From Natronoarchaeum mannanilyticum (GTDB lineage: Archaea > Halobacteriota > Halobacteria > Halobacteriales > Natronoarchaeaceae): DNA of 64,000 nt. The stretch is taken from contig NZ_BAAADV010000001.1 of assembly GCF_039522665.1 (NCBI RefSeq), forward strand, positions 434,001 through 498,000. The letters run 5' to 3'. Within the stretch, counting starts at the first letter, position 1. The number at the start of each line of letters is the position of its first letter. Under the pieces are notes generated by a model. The model worked only from the letters and a program-made list of their open reading frames with translations, searched no databases and had not been told where the DNA came from. Positions 16,526 through 26,333 of the stretch are shown piece by piece. A program made the translations under genes and the position numbers.

Positions 16526-17295
16526 GGGCGCTCAGGAACGACGGCGCTGCGAAAGCGATCGGCGACCGCGCCGGAGTCGCCGTCGTCGACCGTCAGTTCG
16601 TCGGCGGCCGCCCGAAACGCACGTCCGGCGGGCGAATCGGGAGCGTGCGCGAGCAGCGGTTCGCCCGCCGCGCGGGCCGCGCCGGCCGCGGGTGACTCCG
16701 GAACCCGGCCGAGGATTCCCCCGTCGAAATACTCCCGCGTCCGGTCGGCGATGACGTCGATCCGGGACTGCTCGCGCACGCGGTTGAACAGCACGCCCGC
16801 CGACCCGGTGCCGTAGGAGCGGGCGTACTCCTGAACTTTGAGCCCGTCGCTGAGCGCGGGGATCGTCGGCTGGAGCACCGTGATCGTCCGGTCGGCGAGC
16901 ACGATCGGCAGGACGGCGCTCTTCGAGTCCAGCGCAGCCGGCGAGTCCAGCAAGAGCACGTCTGCGTCGGCCGCCAGCGTCGCGACGACCTCGCGGAGCC
17001 TGTCGGGGTCGGCCGCCTCGAAGCCGGCGAGGCTCGTTCCGCAGGGGACGACCTTCATCCCGTGGCGCTCGTAGGTCGCCGCCGCGACGGCCGCGTCGGC
17101 GTCCTCGACGAGCAGATCGTGCAGCGTCGTCTCGACGTCGGCCAGGCCGGCGTGGAACAGGAGATTCGCCATCCCGGTGTCCGCGTCGACGACCGTCACG
17201 TCGTGCTCCTCGGCCAGCGCCATCCCGAGCGCGAGCGTGGCGGTGGTCTTGCCCGTGCCGCCCTTGCCGCTCGCGACTGCGAACGCCTCGACCAT
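16522..17295 (-). CDS. MinD/ParA-family P-loop ATPase
   Basis: This 257-residue ATPase of the MinD/ParA (SIMIBI) class begins MVEAFAVASGKGGTGKTT. The deviant Walker A with signature Lys is at residues 9-17 and intact. Switch I (DADTGMANLLFHAG) and switch II (LLLDSPAALDSKS) are both present. Such proteins form ATP-dependent dimers that position other proteins at the membrane or on DNA. The start at 17295 puts Walker A in its normal N-terminal place; an upstream in-frame extension is not needed. An A/T-rich TATA candidate (17322-17329, read leftward) lies about 30 nt upstream. The following gene overlaps by four bases. Confidence 0.9.
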   Translation of the reverse strand: MVEAFAVASGKGGTGKTTATLALGMALAEEHDVTVVDADTGMANLLFHAGLADVETTLHDLLVEDADAAVAAATYERHGMKVVPCGTSLAGFEAADPDRLREVVATLAADADVLLLDSPAALDSKSAVLPIVLADRTITVLQPTIPALSDGLKVQEYARSYGTGSAGVLFNRVREQSRIDVIADRTREYFDGGILGRVPESPAAGAARAAGEPLLAHAPDSPAGRAFRAAADELTVDDGDSGAVADRFRSAVVPERP

Positions 17296-17321
17296 TGGCG
17301 GATGTGTATCATCTCCGCACC

Positions 17322-17329
17322 ATAAATTT
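17322..17329 (-). promoter_or_regulatory. TATA-like element of the MinD-like operon
   Basis: On the minus strand AAATTTAT lies 27-34 nt before the ATG at 17295. The 115-nt divergent region between this operon and the late cobalamin block is visibly A/T-rich at this end. Confidence 0.5.
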
Positions 17330-17410
17330 TCGCATACTGTGGAGAATATAACGTCCGGGGAGGCGGCGACGACCGCGGTATTCAAGTAGAATTGCACTAA
17401 TCCGTCGGTA

Positions 17411-18100
17411 GTGGCAGTATCGTTCGACCTGTTCGGCACGCTGGTCGCCGCCGACCCCCCGGAGTCGCCGGCGCGCGCGGTGGCTCGCGAACTCGCCGAG
17501 CGCGGCGTGGCGGTGCCCGATGACTGGACGGCCGCCTACGCCGAACCGCACGTCGACGCGCCGGAGGGCGCCGAGCTCGCGCTGCCGGAACACGTCGGCG
17601 CCGCGCTGGCGAGTCGCGGCGTCGACGCCGCGGGCGCCGAGGCGGACGCCGTCCGCGAGGCGGTCGCGGCGGCGTTCGTTCGCCCGATCGAGACGCGCTC
17701 GGGCGCGGTCGCAGCGGTCGACGCGGCGGCCGAGCGCGTCCCGGTCGGCGTGCTCTCGAACTGCAGCGTTCCGGGGCTGGTCGAGCGCGCCCTCGACCGG
17801 TCCGCCCTCGACCCGACCGCACTCGACGCCGTCGTCGCCAGCGTCGACTGCGGGTGGCGCAAACCCGACCGGCGAGCGTTCGAGGCGATCGCGGACGAAC
17901 TGGGCGTCGGCGTCGAGGCGCTCACTCATATCGGCGACGACGCGCGAACGGACGGCGGCATCGAGCGGCACGGTGGCACGCCGATCCTGCTCGACGACGT
18001 CCCGCTCGCCGCGGTGCCGGAGCGGCTGGACGCCGAAAGCGAGCGCCCCACCGCCGAAGTCGAGCGGCTCGACGCCGAGGAGGGATCGCCGTGTCGCTGA
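17411..18100 (+). CDS. HAD-superfamily hydrolase heading the late cobalamin operon
   Basis: This 229-residue phosphatase-like protein has HAD motif I FDLFGTL (residues 5-11, catalytic Asp and DxxGT pattern), motif II VLSNCS (about 117-122), motif III Lys in CGWRKPD and motif IV HIGDD. The cap is C1-type. The start is a GTG at 17411. It overlaps cbiB by 10 nt and so belongs to the cobalamin operon. A phosphatase step (removal of phosphate from alpha-ribazole-5'-phosphate or from cobalamin-5'-phosphate) is needed downstream of CobT/CobS. No CobC or CobZ homologue was seen in the window. This HAD protein is a candidate for that step; that is inference. Confidence 0.88.
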   Translation: MAVSFDLFGTLVAADPPESPARAVARELAERGVAVPDDWTAAYAEPHVDAPEGAELALPEHVGAALASRGVDAAGAEADAVREAVAAAFVRPIETRSGAVAAVDAAAERVPVGVLSNCSVPGLVERALDRSALDPTALDAVVASVDCGWRKPDRRAFEAIADELGVGVEALTHIGDDARTDGGIERHGGTPILLDDVPLAAVPERLDAESERPTAEVERLDAEEGSPCR

Positions 18101-19002
18101 TCGCCGCGGGCGCGATCGCGCTCGCGGCCGCGCTGGACTGGCTCGTCCGCGAGCCGCCCGCGAGCTTGCACCCGGTCGCGTGGTTCGGCCGACTCGTCGA
18201 GCCGCTGGATCGCGGCTGGACGCTCCCGCGGTCGGTGAGCTTCTGGATCGCGCTGCTGTGCCCGCTCGCGGCGGGCCTGGCGGTCGGCGGCGTCGTGGCG
18301 CTCGGCTCGCTCGTCCACCCCGTCGCGGGCGGCGTCCTGGCGGGGCTGGCGCTGTTTGCGACGACGAGCCTGCGCCTCCTGCTCGACGAGGCCGCCGGCG
18401 TCGTCGCGGCGAGCGATACCGACGTCGCGGCCGCGCGCGAGCGGCTGCCAGCGCTGGCGGGACGGGACGCCGGCGACCTCTCGGCCGGCCACCTGCGGAG
18501 CGCCGCGGTGGAGAGCGCCGCCGAGAACCTCGCGGACGGGCTGGTCGCGCCGCTGGGCGCGTTCGCCCTGCTCGCGCCGGAGTCGCTCGCGCTCGCCGCG
18601 GGCGCGGCGGCGTGGGTCAAGGCCGTCAACACGCTCGACTCGATGCTGGGCTACCCCTCGAAACCCCACGGCTGGCTCTCGGCGCGGCTCGACGACGCCG
18701 TGATGTGGCTGCCCGCGCGGGCGAGCGCGCTGCTGCTGACGATCGTGGCCCGATCGCCGGACCCGATGCTGGCCGCGCGCCGGTGGGCCGACGCGCCGCC
18801 CTCGCCGAACTCCGGGTGGCCGATGGGCACCGTCGCCAGCGCGCTACAGATCAAGTTAGAGAAGCCCGGCAGCTACACGCTCAACGGCGTCGCGTCGCTG
18901 CCGACGGTCGACGACGCCGAGCGCGCGATCTCGCTGGTCGGGTCGGCGGGGCTGGCGGCCTACGGCGTCGCGATCCTCTGGGAGGTGCTCGTGTGGGCGT
19001 GA
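18091..19002 (+). CDS. cbiB: Adenosylcobinamide-phosphate synthase CbiB
   Basis: This 303-residue membrane protein joins (R)-1-amino-2-propanol phosphate to adenosylcobyric acid. It begins with the typical LDWLVREPPASLHPVAWFGRL (about residues 14-34) and has AAVESAAENLADGLVAPLG and KAVNTLDSMLGY in the middle, both diagnostic of CbiB. There are about four to five hydrophobic helices. The start is the GTG at 18091, which overlaps the HAD gene and follows GGAGG at 18079-18083. The end overlaps cobS. Confidence 0.95.
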   Translation: MSLIAAGAIALAAALDWLVREPPASLHPVAWFGRLVEPLDRGWTLPRSVSFWIALLCPLAAGLAVGGVVALGSLVHPVAGGVLAGLALFATTSLRLLLDEAAGVVAASDTDVAAARERLPALAGRDAGDLSAGHLRSAAVESAAENLADGLVAPLGAFALLAPESLALAAGAAAWVKAVNTLDSMLGYPSKPHGWLSARLDDAVMWLPARASALLLTIVARSPDPMLAARRWADAPPSPNSGWPMGTVASALQIKLEKPGSYTLNGVASLPTVDDAERAISLVGSAGLAAYGVAILWEVLVWA

Positions 19003-19775
19003 GCGCGCTCGCGGCGCTGTCGGGGGCGATCGGTTTCCTGACTCGGCTGCCGGCCGGTCGCGACGCCGACGCGTGGGACGCCTTCGCCGCGACGCCGGCG
19101 GCGTTTCTCCCCGTCGGCTACCTCGTCGGCGGCGTCGCCGCGGCCGCGCTGCTGGTTCCCGCTCCGGACCCCGCGCAGGCCTTCCTCTACCTCGCGACGA
19201 TCTACGGCGTGACGGGGATCAACCACGTCGACGGCGTCGCGGACCTGGGCGACGCCGCGGTCGTCCACGGCGACCCCGAGCGCCGCCGCGAGGTCCTGAA
19301 GGACACGACCGTCGGCGTCGGCGCCGTCCTCGCGGTCGCGCTGGTCGTCGCCGGCCTCGCGCTGGCGGCGCTGGCGCTCGCCGGCCTGCCCTGGCCGATC
19401 GCCGTCGGGATCGTCGTCGCCGCGGAAGTCGGCGCGAAGCTCGGGATGGCCGCGCTGGCCTGTCTCGGCGCGGCGCCCCACGACGGACTCGGATCGCAGT
19501 TCACGGCGACCAACGGCGCCGGCTCGCTCGTCGTTCCCGCACTGCTCGCCGCGCCCGCCGTCGCGCTGACGTGGCCGAACGCGGCCGCGACGGGAGCGCT
19601 CGCCGGGGCGCTCGTCGCGACCGCCGCCGTCCTGCACTGGTCGACCCGCGCGCTCGGGGGCGTCGGCGGCGACGCCTTCGGCGCGACGAACGAACTCGGG
19701 CGGCTGGGGGGGCTGTACGGCGGCCTGCTCGCGTGGTCGCTCCTCCCGGAGGTGATTCTGTGGACGCCCTCGTGA
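18993..19775 (+). CDS. cobS: Adenosylcobinamide-GDP ribazoletransferase CobS (cobalamin synthase)
   Basis: This 260-residue polytopic membrane enzyme joins adenosylcobinamide-GDP to alpha-ribazole (or its phosphate) in the final assembly step. Characteristic motifs are [12 protein letters not shown] near the N-terminus, [19 protein letters not shown] (about residues 70-88, the metal-binding Asp/His cluster) and [17 protein letters not shown] near the C-terminus. The GTG at 18993 is preferred because it lies 7 nt after GGAGG (18981-18985). The GTG at 18999 would give a four-base overlap and is the alternative. It overlaps cobY by 16 nt. Confidence 0.95.
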   Translation: MGVSALAALSGAIGFLTRLPAGRDADAWDAFAATPAAFLPVGYLVGGVAAAALLVPAPDPAQAFLYLATIYGVTGINHVDGVADLGDAAVVHGDPERRREVLKDTTVGVGAVLAVALVVAGLALAALALAGLPWPIAVGIVVAAEVGAKLGMAALACLGAAPHDGLGSQFTATNGAGSLVVPALLAAPAVALTWPNAAATGALAGALVATAAVLHWSTRALGGVGGDAFGATNELGRLGGLYGGLLAWSLLPEVILWTPS

Positions 19776-20419
19776 TGTGCGGCGGCGAGGGCCGTCGCCT
19801 CGCGGCGTCGGTCGATCGAGCGACGCCGGACGGCCGGATCGAGAAGCCGCTGTTCGAGGTCGCTGGAGCGCCGATGATCGATCGAGTGCTGGCCGCGCTC
19901 GACGACAGCGGGGTCGGGGCGGTTCACGCCGCCGTCTCGCCCGCGACGCCGGCGACGCGCGAGCACCTCGCCGGGCGAGTCAACGTGATCGAGACGCCCG
20001 GCGAGGGGTACGTCGCGGACCTCGCGAGCGCGCTCGATACGGTCGGCGCACCGGCGCTCACCGTCGCCGCCGACCTACCGCTGCTCGGCGCCGACCTCGT
20101 CGACGCCGCGCTGGCGGCCCACGACCGCGGCGCGCTGACGGTCTGCGTCCCGGCGGAACTCAAGCGCCGGCTCGGCGTCGGCGTCGACGCGACGTTCGAC
20201 CCGGCCGAGCTGGACGCCGAAATAGCGGGCGTGCGGCCCGCCGGCGCGCCCGACGACGTCGAAGACCGGCGCCCCGCCGAGTTCGCCCCGACGGGCCTCA
20301 ACGTCGCGACCGACGACGAGACGACCTGTACCGACATCATGTACCTGAGCTACGACGCGCGGCTGGCGGTGAACGTGAACCGGAAGCGAGACGCCGAGAT
20401 CGCGGAGGCGCTGCTGTGA
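19760..20419 (+). CDS. cobY: Adenosylcobinamide-phosphate guanylyltransferase CobY
   Basis: This 219-residue archaeal-type enzyme transfers GMP from GTP to adenosylcobinamide phosphate. It is unrelated to bacterial CobU. The nucleotidyltransferase signature is [11 protein letters not shown] (residues 4-14), followed by [17 protein letters not shown] and the metal-binding [11 protein letters not shown]. The C-terminal [18 protein letters not shown] is typical of CobY. The GTG at 19760 is well supported by a near-perfect Shine-Dalgarno, GGAGGTGAT at 19748-19756. It overlaps cobS and cobT. Confidence 0.94.
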   Translation: MDALVMCGGEGRRLAASVDRATPDGRIEKPLFEVAGAPMIDRVLAALDDSGVGAVHAAVSPATPATREHLAGRVNVIETPGEGYVADLASALDTVGAPALTVAADLPLLGADLVDAALAAHDRGALTVCVPAELKRRLGVGVDATFDPAELDAEIAGVRPAGAPDDVEDRRPAEFAPTGLNVATDDETTCTDIMYLSYDARLAVNVNRKRDAEIAEALL

Positions 20420-21444
20420 GGCTCGTCCTCGCCGCGGGGTCGACCCGCACGGCCGGGATCGAGGGGATCAGCGCGGCGGGCGCGACGCGAGAGCTGATGG
20501 CTCACACGCCCGCGATCGACGCCGAGATCGTCGAGTACGGGCGGCCGATCACCGCCGATCTCGTGCCCGTGAGCCCGACCGGCTGCCCGACGCCGGCCGT
20601 GATCACCAGAGCGGTCCGCGAGGCGGTCGGCTTCGAGTTCACCGTGATCGACGCCGGACTCGCCGCCGAGACCGGCGCGCCGACCGTCGACGTCGACGCC
20701 CGACCCGGTCGGGACGTCCGCGACCCCGTCGCGGTGCCCGACGCGGGCGAGACCGTCGACGCGGCCCGCGAGTTCGGGGGCGCGCTCCCCGACGACGAGC
20801 TGCTGGTCGGCGAGACGATCCCCGGCGGCACGACGACCGCGCTGGCGACGCTACGGGCGCTCGGCGAGGACGTCGGCGTCTCGTCGTCGCTGCCCGAGAA
20901 CCCGACCGATCTCAAGCGCCGGGTCGTCGACGACGCGCTGGCCGAGAGCGGCGTCGAGCCGGGCGACCTCGCTGGCGATCCGGTGGAGGCGATCCGGCGC
21001 GTCGGCGACCCGATGCTGGCGACCGTCGCGGGACTGGCGATCGGCGCCGCGGCGTCGGGCACCGCGGTCACGCTGGCCGGCGGCACCCAGCTCGTCGCCG
21101 CCGCCGCGCTGGTGCGCCACGCCGGGGTCGAGGTGCCGCTCTCGCTCGCGACGACGTCGTTCGTCGCCGACGACCCGAACGTCGATCTGGACGCCGCGGC
21201 CCGGGAGTTCGACCTCGACCTGACGATCACCGATCCCGGCTTCGACCGGTCGGACCACGTCGCGATGGCCCGGTACGTCGCCGGCGAGGCGAAGGAGGGC
21301 GTCGGAACGGGCGGCGCGCTCGCGCTGGCGGATCGGTCCGACGCGTCGATGGCGGCGGTGCGCGACCGGATCGAGGCGGTGTACGACCGGCTGGACGTAG
21401 ATGATATCTCCTCGCCGACCGGAGGCGCGAGCGATGGAGCCTGA
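20416..21444 (+). CDS. cobT: Nicotinate mononucleotide-dependent phosphoribosyltransferase CobT (archaeal type)
   Basis: This 342-residue protein belongs to the archaeal CobT-like (UPF0284) branch of the NaMN:base phosphoribosyltransferase family. It activates the lower ligand of cobamides. Motifs include [20 protein letters not shown] at the start, [20 protein letters not shown] in the centre (about residues 131-150), and [18 protein letters not shown] with GTGGALALA near the end. The start is the GTG at 20416, overlapping the TGA of cobY (GTGA). Which base it uses in this organism is not determined. Confidence 0.92.
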   Translation: MRLVLAAGSTRTAGIEGISAAGATRELMAHTPAIDAEIVEYGRPITADLVPVSPTGCPTPAVITRAVREAVGFEFTVIDAGLAAETGAPTVDVDARPGRDVRDPVAVPDAGETVDAAREFGGALPDDELLVGETIPGGTTTALATLRALGEDVGVSSSLPENPTDLKRRVVDDALAESGVEPGDLAGDPVEAIRRVGDPMLATVAGLAIGAAASGTAVTLAGGTQLVAAAALVRHAGVEVPLSLATTSFVADDPNVDLDAAAREFDLDLTITDPGFDRSDHVAMARYVAGEAKEGVGTGGALALADRSDASMAAVRDRIEAVYDRLDVDDISSPTGGASDGA

Positions 21445-22444
21445 CGCCGTCCGACGCGGCGAGCGCGTCCACCACGGCGGCGAGCCGGACCCGGACGTGC
21501 TCGATTTCAGCGCGAACGTCAACACCCGGATGCCCGACGGCGTCGATGCGGTCTACCGCGACGCCCTGGAGCGCTCGCGCCGGTACCCCGACGACGAGTA
21601 CCCCGACTTTCGCGCCGCCGCAGCCGAGTACGCCGGTTGCGACCCCGAACAGATCGTCCCGACGCCCGGCGGGCTGGCGGCGATCCGGCTCGCGATCGAG
21701 GTGTCGCTGGAAGCGGGCGACCAGGCGCTCGTCCCGGCGCCGAGTTTCGCCGAGTACGCTCGCGAAGTACGCCTGCAGGGCGCCGAGCCGGAGTTCGTCG
21801 CCCACGACCGGCTGCTCGGCGCCGACCCCGCGGAGTACGATCTCGCGATCGCCTGCACCCCCAACAACCCGACGGGCGACGCGTACGATCCCGACGCCCT
21901 CCGCGCGTTCGCCGACGACTGCGCGGCCGCCGGGACGCCGCTGCTGGTCGACGAGGCGTTTCTGGGGTTCACCGACCGGCCCTCGCTGGCCGGCCGCGAG
22001 GGCGCGATCGTCGCCCGGTCGCTGACCAAGCTGTTCGGCCTGCCCGGACTCCGCGCGGGGTTCGCGGTGGCGACCGGCGAGCGCCGCGACGACCTCGCGA
22101 CGGCGCGCCGGGCCTGGAACCTAGGGACGCCCGCCGCCGCGGTCGGCGCGCACTGCCTGCGCGACGGGGGGTTCGTCGCCGAGACGCGCGAGCGCGTCGC
22201 CGCCGAACGCGAGCGGCTGCGCGAGGAGCTGGCGGGCGAGTTCGACCTCCACGCCTCCGACGCGCCGTTCCTGCTGCTGGACTGCGGAGACCGGAACGTG
22301 GACGCCGTACTCGATCGCGCTCGCGAGGAGGGCGTCGCGCTCAGGGACGCCCGGACGTTCCGCGGGCTGGATTCTCACGTTCGAGTGGCCGTCAAAGACC
22401 GGGACGCCAACGATCGGCTGCTGGAGGTGCTCGCGGATGGCTGA
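21434..22444 (+). CDS. cobD: Threonine-phosphate decarboxylase CobD
   Basis: This 336-residue PLP enzyme of the fold-type I aminotransferase class decarboxylates L-threonine phosphate to (R)-1-amino-2-propanol phosphate, the substrate of CbiB. It starts with the CobD-like [18 protein letters not shown]. The PLP Lys lies in [17 protein letters not shown] (about residues 200). [14 protein letters not shown] and VDEAFLGF supply cofactor contacts. It could be confused with histidinol-phosphate aminotransferase, but the operon context settles it. ATG 21434 follows GGAGG (21421-21425) and lies 11 nt inside cobT. A threonine kinase (PduX/BluE) was not found in the window. Confidence 0.93.
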   Translation: MEPDAVRRGERVHHGGEPDPDVLDFSANVNTRMPDGVDAVYRDALERSRRYPDDEYPDFRAAAAEYAGCDPEQIVPTPGGLAAIRLAIEVSLEAGDQALVPAPSFAEYAREVRLQGAEPEFVAHDRLLGADPAEYDLAIACTPNNPTGDAYDPDALRAFADDCAAAGTPLLVDEAFLGFTDRPSLAGREGAIVARSLTKLFGLPGLRAGFAVATGERRDDLATARRAWNLGTPAAAVGAHCLRDGGFVAETRERVAAERERLREELAGEFDLHASDAPFLLLDCGDRNVDAVLDRAREEGVALRDARTFRGLDSHVRVAVKDRDANDRLLEVLADG

Positions 22445-23315
22445 GGACGGGTCGACCTCCGATCGGGATGCTGCGCCGACACCGGAGATCGACGTGCGCG
22501 ACGGCGTCCTCCGGCTTCGGGCGCCCGGCGCGACGTGGCTCTCGACGGGCTGGCGCGGCGGCCGACGGGACGCCGACGCCGCGTACAACGTCTCGGTGCC
22601 CGAGGGCTGGACGCGGACCGACCTCGACGCCTACGTCGCCGAGCGGCTGTCCGCGTCCGGTTTCGACGCCGACGGCCCCGCGCTACTCACCGGCGTCGCG
22701 ATGGAGCACGCCCGGGCGGCGCGCCTCGACGCCGACTCCGAAGCCGAGGACTCGTCGGCCGTGACCGCGGTCGCCACCGCCGGGATCTCGAATCCGGCCG
22801 CGCTGTTTCCGGACGAGCGGGAAGATGCCGACGCGGCGTCGAGCCGAGCGAGCGACCGCTCTCCGGACGAGTACGAGCCGGGGACGGTCAACGTCCTGGT
22901 GTACGCCGACCGGACGCTGACCGAGGGCGCGCTCGCGAACCTCGTCGCCGTGGTCGCCGAGGCGAAAGCCGCCGCGCTGGTGCGCACGACCGGGTTCCCG
23001 GGGACGACGACCGACGCCGTGATCGTCGGCTGTCCGGCAGTTGCGGAGCCCGACGGTGACCTGGACGGCGAGGACGGCGTCGCCCGCTTCTCGGGCAGTG
23101 GGACGCCGATCGGCGCCGCGGCGCGGGCCTGCGTTCGCGACGCCGTACTCGCGAGCCTGCGCTCGCGTTACGCCGATCGCGAGCTCCCGGCGAGCGTCGC
23201 CGACGCCGAGTACGGCGTCGCGACGACCCGTTCGGCCGAGGTGTTCGAGCCGGCGGCAGCGGCGTCGAGCGAGCCGAGCGCGACGACCGACCGAACTTTC
23301 GATACCCATGAGTGA
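22437..23315 (+). CDS. cbiZ: Adenosylcobinamide amidohydrolase CbiZ
   Basis: This 292-residue enzyme cleaves the aminopropanol arm from adenosylcobinamide to give adenosylcobyric acid, allowing salvage of foreign cobinamides and corrinoids. Visible family features are WLSTGWRGGRRDADAAYNVS (about residues 35-54), TAVATAGISNPAALF and TEGALANLVAVVAEAKAAAL, plus GFPGTTTDAVIVGCP. A low-complexity Asp/Glu/Ser-rich insert lies at about 97-145. ATG 22437 follows GGAGG at 22423-22427 and overlaps cobD by 8 nt. It works with CbiP and CobY in the archaeal salvage route. Confidence 0.93.
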   Translation: MAEDGSTSDRDAAPTPEIDVRDGVLRLRAPGATWLSTGWRGGRRDADAAYNVSVPEGWTRTDLDAYVAERLSASGFDADGPALLTGVAMEHARAARLDADSEAEDSSAVTAVATAGISNPAALFPDEREDADAASSRASDRSPDEYEPGTVNVLVYADRTLTEGALANLVAVVAEAKAAALVRTTGFPGTTTDAVIVGCPAVAEPDGDLDGEDGVARFSGSGTPIGAAARACVRDAVLASLRSRYADRELPASVADAEYGVATTRSAEVFEPAAAASSEPSATTDRTFDTHE

Positions 23316-24030
23316 CGATCAGACCACCGACGACGAGCGCAGAGACGAACAGACGGACGATCGAGACGCCGCGAACAGATCCGACGGCCCCCAGGGTCGA
23401 TCCCTGTCGGCCGAACCCATCGAACCCGGCGAGCCCGAGGAGTTCGGGCTGGTGCAGGCCTGGTGGGGCGACGGCAAAGGAAAGACGACCGCCGCGATGG
23501 GCATGGGAATGCGGGCGGCCGGCCACGGCTACCGCGTCCACATGCTCCAGTTCATGAAGGGCGGGACGAACACCGTCGAGGACGTCCGCGGCGAGTACAA
23601 CGCCATCGAGCACGTCCCCGGGTTCACCTACGAGAACGCCGGTCACTACGGCTGGCACGGCTTCGGCGCCGCGAGCGACGACGAGGACCACGAAGCCGAG
23701 GCCGAAGCGGGGTTGGAGCGCGCCCGCGAGCTGATCGCCGGGGAGGGGCTCGACGCCGGCGACGGAGAGGGTGCTACTGGCGACGACTACGATCGCCTCC
23801 ACATGCTGATCCTCGACGAGGTGCTGTACGCCGCCGACCGCGGGCTGGTCGCCCCCGACGACGTGCTCGAACTGATCGAGGACAAGCCCGACGACCTCGA
23901 ACTCGTGCTGACCGGGAGCCACGAGGAGCCGTCGTACCTGCTCGATGCGGCGGATCTCGTGACCGAAGTGCGCAAGCACAAGCATCCGATCGACGCGGGC
24001 CAATCAGCCAGAAAGGGGACCGAGTTCTGA
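23308..24030 (+). CDS. cobA: Corrinoid adenosyltransferase CobA (CobO/BtuR type)
   Basis: This 240-residue enzyme transfers the adenosyl group from ATP to Co(I) corrinoids. The P-loop [17 protein letters not shown] is at about residues 55-71. [18 protein letters not shown] provides the Walker B-like Asp-Glu, and [19 protein letters not shown] follows. The first 50 residues are a highly acidic, low-complexity tail typical of halophiles. An extra acidic loop ([14 protein letters not shown]) lies at about 125-138. The ATG at 23308 overlaps cbiZ by 8 nt. CbiP begins one base after its stop. Confidence 0.94.
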   Translation: MSDDQTTDDERRDEQTDDRDAANRSDGPQGRSLSAEPIEPGEPEEFGLVQAWWGDGKGKTTAAMGMGMRAAGHGYRVHMLQFMKGGTNTVEDVRGEYNAIEHVPGFTYENAGHYGWHGFGAASDDEDHEAEAEAGLERARELIAGEGLDAGDGEGATGDDYDRLHMLILDEVLYAADRGLVAPDDVLELIEDKPDDLELVLTGSHEEPSYLLDAADLVTEVRKHKHPIDAGQSARKGTEF

Positions 24031-24031
24031 C

Positions 24032-25633
24032 ATGGCGCCGGCGTCGAACTCCGAATCGTCCCCGGACGCGCCCACGCTGCTGGTCGGCGGCACCGCGAGC
24101 CACGTCGGCAAGAGCACCGTCGCGGCCGGGCTTTGCCGATACTTCGCGAACCAGGGTCTCGACGTCGCGCCGTTCAAGGGCCAGAACATGAGCAACAACG
24201 CCCGCGCCGTGCCGAAGGCCGAGGGGGCGGCCAACGACAGCGCGCAGTCGGGTGCCTTCGGCGAGATCGGCGTCTCCCAGTACGTCCAATCCCGCGCGGC
24301 CCGCCGACCGGCCTCGACCGACTGCAACCCCGTCCTGCTGAAACCCCGCGGCGAGGGCGAGAGCCAGCTCGTCGTCGACGGCGAGGCGGTCGGCCACTTC
24401 GAAGCCGGACGCTACTACGACGAGCACTGGTCGGACGCCCGGGCGGCCGCCAAAGCCGCCCACCGCCGGCTGGCCGCGGACGCCGACCTCGTGATCGCGG
24501 AGGGCGCCGGCGGGATGGGCGAGATAAATCTCCACGACCGGGATCTGGCGAACGTCGAGACGGCCCGGTTCGCCGACGCGGCCGTCCTGCTGGTCGCGGA
24601 CATCGACCGCGGGGGCGCGTTCGCCAGCCTCGTCGGCACCCTCGAACTGCTGCCCGAGGACCTGCGCGAGCGCGTCGTCGGCGCCGTCATCACGAAGTTC
24701 CGCGGCGACCGCTCGATCGTCGAGCCGGGCGTCGCGGCGTTCGAGGAGCGGACCGGCGTGCCGGTGTTCGGCGTTCTGCCCCACGACGATCCCGGCCTGC
24801 CCGAGGAGGACAGCGTCTCGCTGCCCGACGAGAACGAGCGAGCGGTGCGAGGCGGGGTGAACGACGACGTGAACGACGCCGAAGCGGTGACGGTCGCCGT
24901 CCCGCGGCTCCCCCGCGTCTCGAACTTTACGGACCTTGCGCCGCTCGAACGCGTTCCGGGCGTCCGCGTGTCGTACCGGCCGATCGACGCCGATCTGGGG
25001 GACGCCGACGCGGTGGTCGTTCCCGGCACCAAGAACACCGTCGACGACCTACTCGCGCTCCGCGACGCCGGGCTGGACGCCGAACTTCGGGCGTTCGACG
25101 GACCGATCGTCGGGCTCTGTGGCGGCTACCAGCTGCTCGGCGAACGGATCGTCGGCGCCGATCTGGAGGGGGTCGGCGACCGATCGGTCGTCGACGGCGT
25201 CGGGCTGCTGCCCGTCGAAACCGAGTTCTCGACCGAGAAACGCGTCGAACCGGTCGAGCGGGAGCTGCACGGCATCGGCCCGCTTGCGGGCGCGACCGGG
25301 CCGGTGGCTGGCTACGAGATCCACGCCGGGGAGACGACGCCGGTCGGCGCCGTCGACCGGCCGTTCGAGGGCCGCGGCGCCGCGGACGGCGACGCGCTCG
25401 GCACGTACCTCCACGGCCTCTTCGAGAACCGGATCGCTCGTGAGGCGTTCGTCGAGTCGGCGTTCGCGGCGGCCGGACGGTCCCCGCGACCGAACGAGGA
25501 CTGTTTCGAGGCGGACGCGTCAGATCCGTACGCGAGCGCCGCTGCGCTGATCGACGAGCACGTCGACGTGTCGGCGCTCGTTGGTTCGATCGACGGAGTG
25601 GATGCAACTGACGCCGAAGGCCGGAAGTTTTAG
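24032..25633 (+). CDS. cbiP: Cobyric acid synthase CbiP (CobQ)
   Basis: This 533-residue glutamine-dependent amidotransferase amidates adenosylcobyrinic acid a,c-diamide at four side chains. The N-terminal dethiobiotin-synthetase-like domain has the P-loop [20 protein letters not shown] (about residues 14-33) and [14 protein letters not shown]. The C-terminal class I glutaminase-like domain has the catalytic Cys in [13 protein letters not shown] (about 362-374) and His in [10 protein letters not shown]. An insert around DDVNDAEAV (about 275) is poorly conserved. It is the last gene of the late cobalamin block; no partner CbiA is present here. Confidence 0.95.
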   Translation: MAPASNSESSPDAPTLLVGGTASHVGKSTVAAGLCRYFANQGLDVAPFKGQNMSNNARAVPKAEGAANDSAQSGAFGEIGVSQYVQSRAARRPASTDCNPVLLKPRGEGESQLVVDGEAVGHFEAGRYYDEHWSDARAAAKAAHRRLAADADLVIAEGAGGMGEINLHDRDLANVETARFADAAVLLVADIDRGGAFASLVGTLELLPEDLRERVVGAVITKFRGDRSIVEPGVAAFEERTGVPVFGVLPHDDPGLPEEDSVSLPDENERAVRGGVNDDVNDAEAVTVAVPRLPRVSNFTDLAPLERVPGVRVSYRPIDADLGDADAVVVPGTKNTVDDLLALRDAGLDAELRAFDGPIVGLCGGYQLLGERIVGADLEGVGDRSVVDGVGLLPVETEFSTEKRVEPVERELHGIGPLAGATGPVAGYEIHAGETTPVGAVDRPFEGRGAADGDALGTYLHGLFENRIAREAFVESAFAAAGRSPRPNEDCFEADASDPYASAAALIDEHVDVSALVGSIDGVDATDAEGRKF

Positions 25634-25898
25634 GAGGACCCGCACGCATCCAAGCGTGTGGTCGTGCGACGCGGCTGCGACCGCCGACGGCCACGCTCCG
25701 TGGTTCGCCAGTTTCCCCATCTGATCGGCGAGTGCCCTCCCCGCTCGCCGTGACTTTCCGACGCTCCGAACGCGACAGCGATCGCTCTCGGCTTCAGTCG
25801 CGGTGCGCCGACGGCAGAACTCTGCAGGCGAGGCGACGTCCGCCTAAAGATTTTGGAACAGATGTGATGGCTGCTTCGGGCTACTCTACGAACAGCAG
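25634..25898. other. Non-coding spacer after the late cobalamin block
   Basis: This 265-nt GC-rich spacer holds no convincing frame or RNA. A weak short inverted repeat (CACGC...GCGTG at 25643-25658) follows cbiP closely and could aid termination. An A/T-rich ATTTTGGAAC patch about 40 nt before 25899 may be the promoter of the next gene. Confidence 0.4.
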
Positions 25899-26288
25899 AT
25901 GACCGACATACGCTCCACCGGCGGCGTCCCCGAATCGGCCGACGAATCCGCGACCGACAGCGAGCAACAGCGCGACCTGCTGGCTCGCCTGCAGGACGCC
26001 GAGCCGACCGACGCGGGGATCGACGAGCTGTTCGGCGCGCTGGCGTCGCCGCGGCGGCGTCACGTCGCGGCGTACGTCGACGAACGCGGCGACGCGACGC
26101 TGGACGACCTCGCGGAGCACGTCGCGGAGTGCGAGTCTCCGGACCGCCCGAGCTCCAACAGCGTCAAGCTGGCGCTGCATCACGCCGATATCCCGCGGCT
26201 GGTCGACGCCGACCTGCTCGCGTACGGCGACGACAACCATCGCGTCGAGCGCGGCGATCGACTGGCGGCGGTCGCGTCGCCGGAGTGA
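25899..26288 (+). CDS. Small winged-helix protein (DUF7344-like)
   Basis: This 129-residue acidic protein has an N-terminal disordered stretch followed by a winged-helix domain. IDELFGALASPRRRHVAAYV (about residues 40-59) is the first helix pair, TLDDLAEHVAEC the second helix and SVKLALHHADIPRLVDADLL the recognition helix. LAYGDDNHRVERGDRLAAV follows as the wing. This is the arrangement of the haloarchaeal DUF7344 family (from memory), usually regarded as DNA-binding. No ligand domain is present and the target is unknown. It stands alone and is convergent with the aIF2 beta gene. Confidence 0.78.
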   Translation: MTDIRSTGGVPESADESATDSEQQRDLLARLQDAEPTDAGIDELFGALASPRRRHVAAYVDERGDATLDDLAEHVAECESPDRPSSNSVKLALHHADIPRLVDADLLAYGDDNHRVERGDRLAAVASPE

Positions 26289-26333
26289 GATCGGCGTCGA
26301 ACCGAAAAGAGCGGTCGAACCGGGGCGCCGCGC

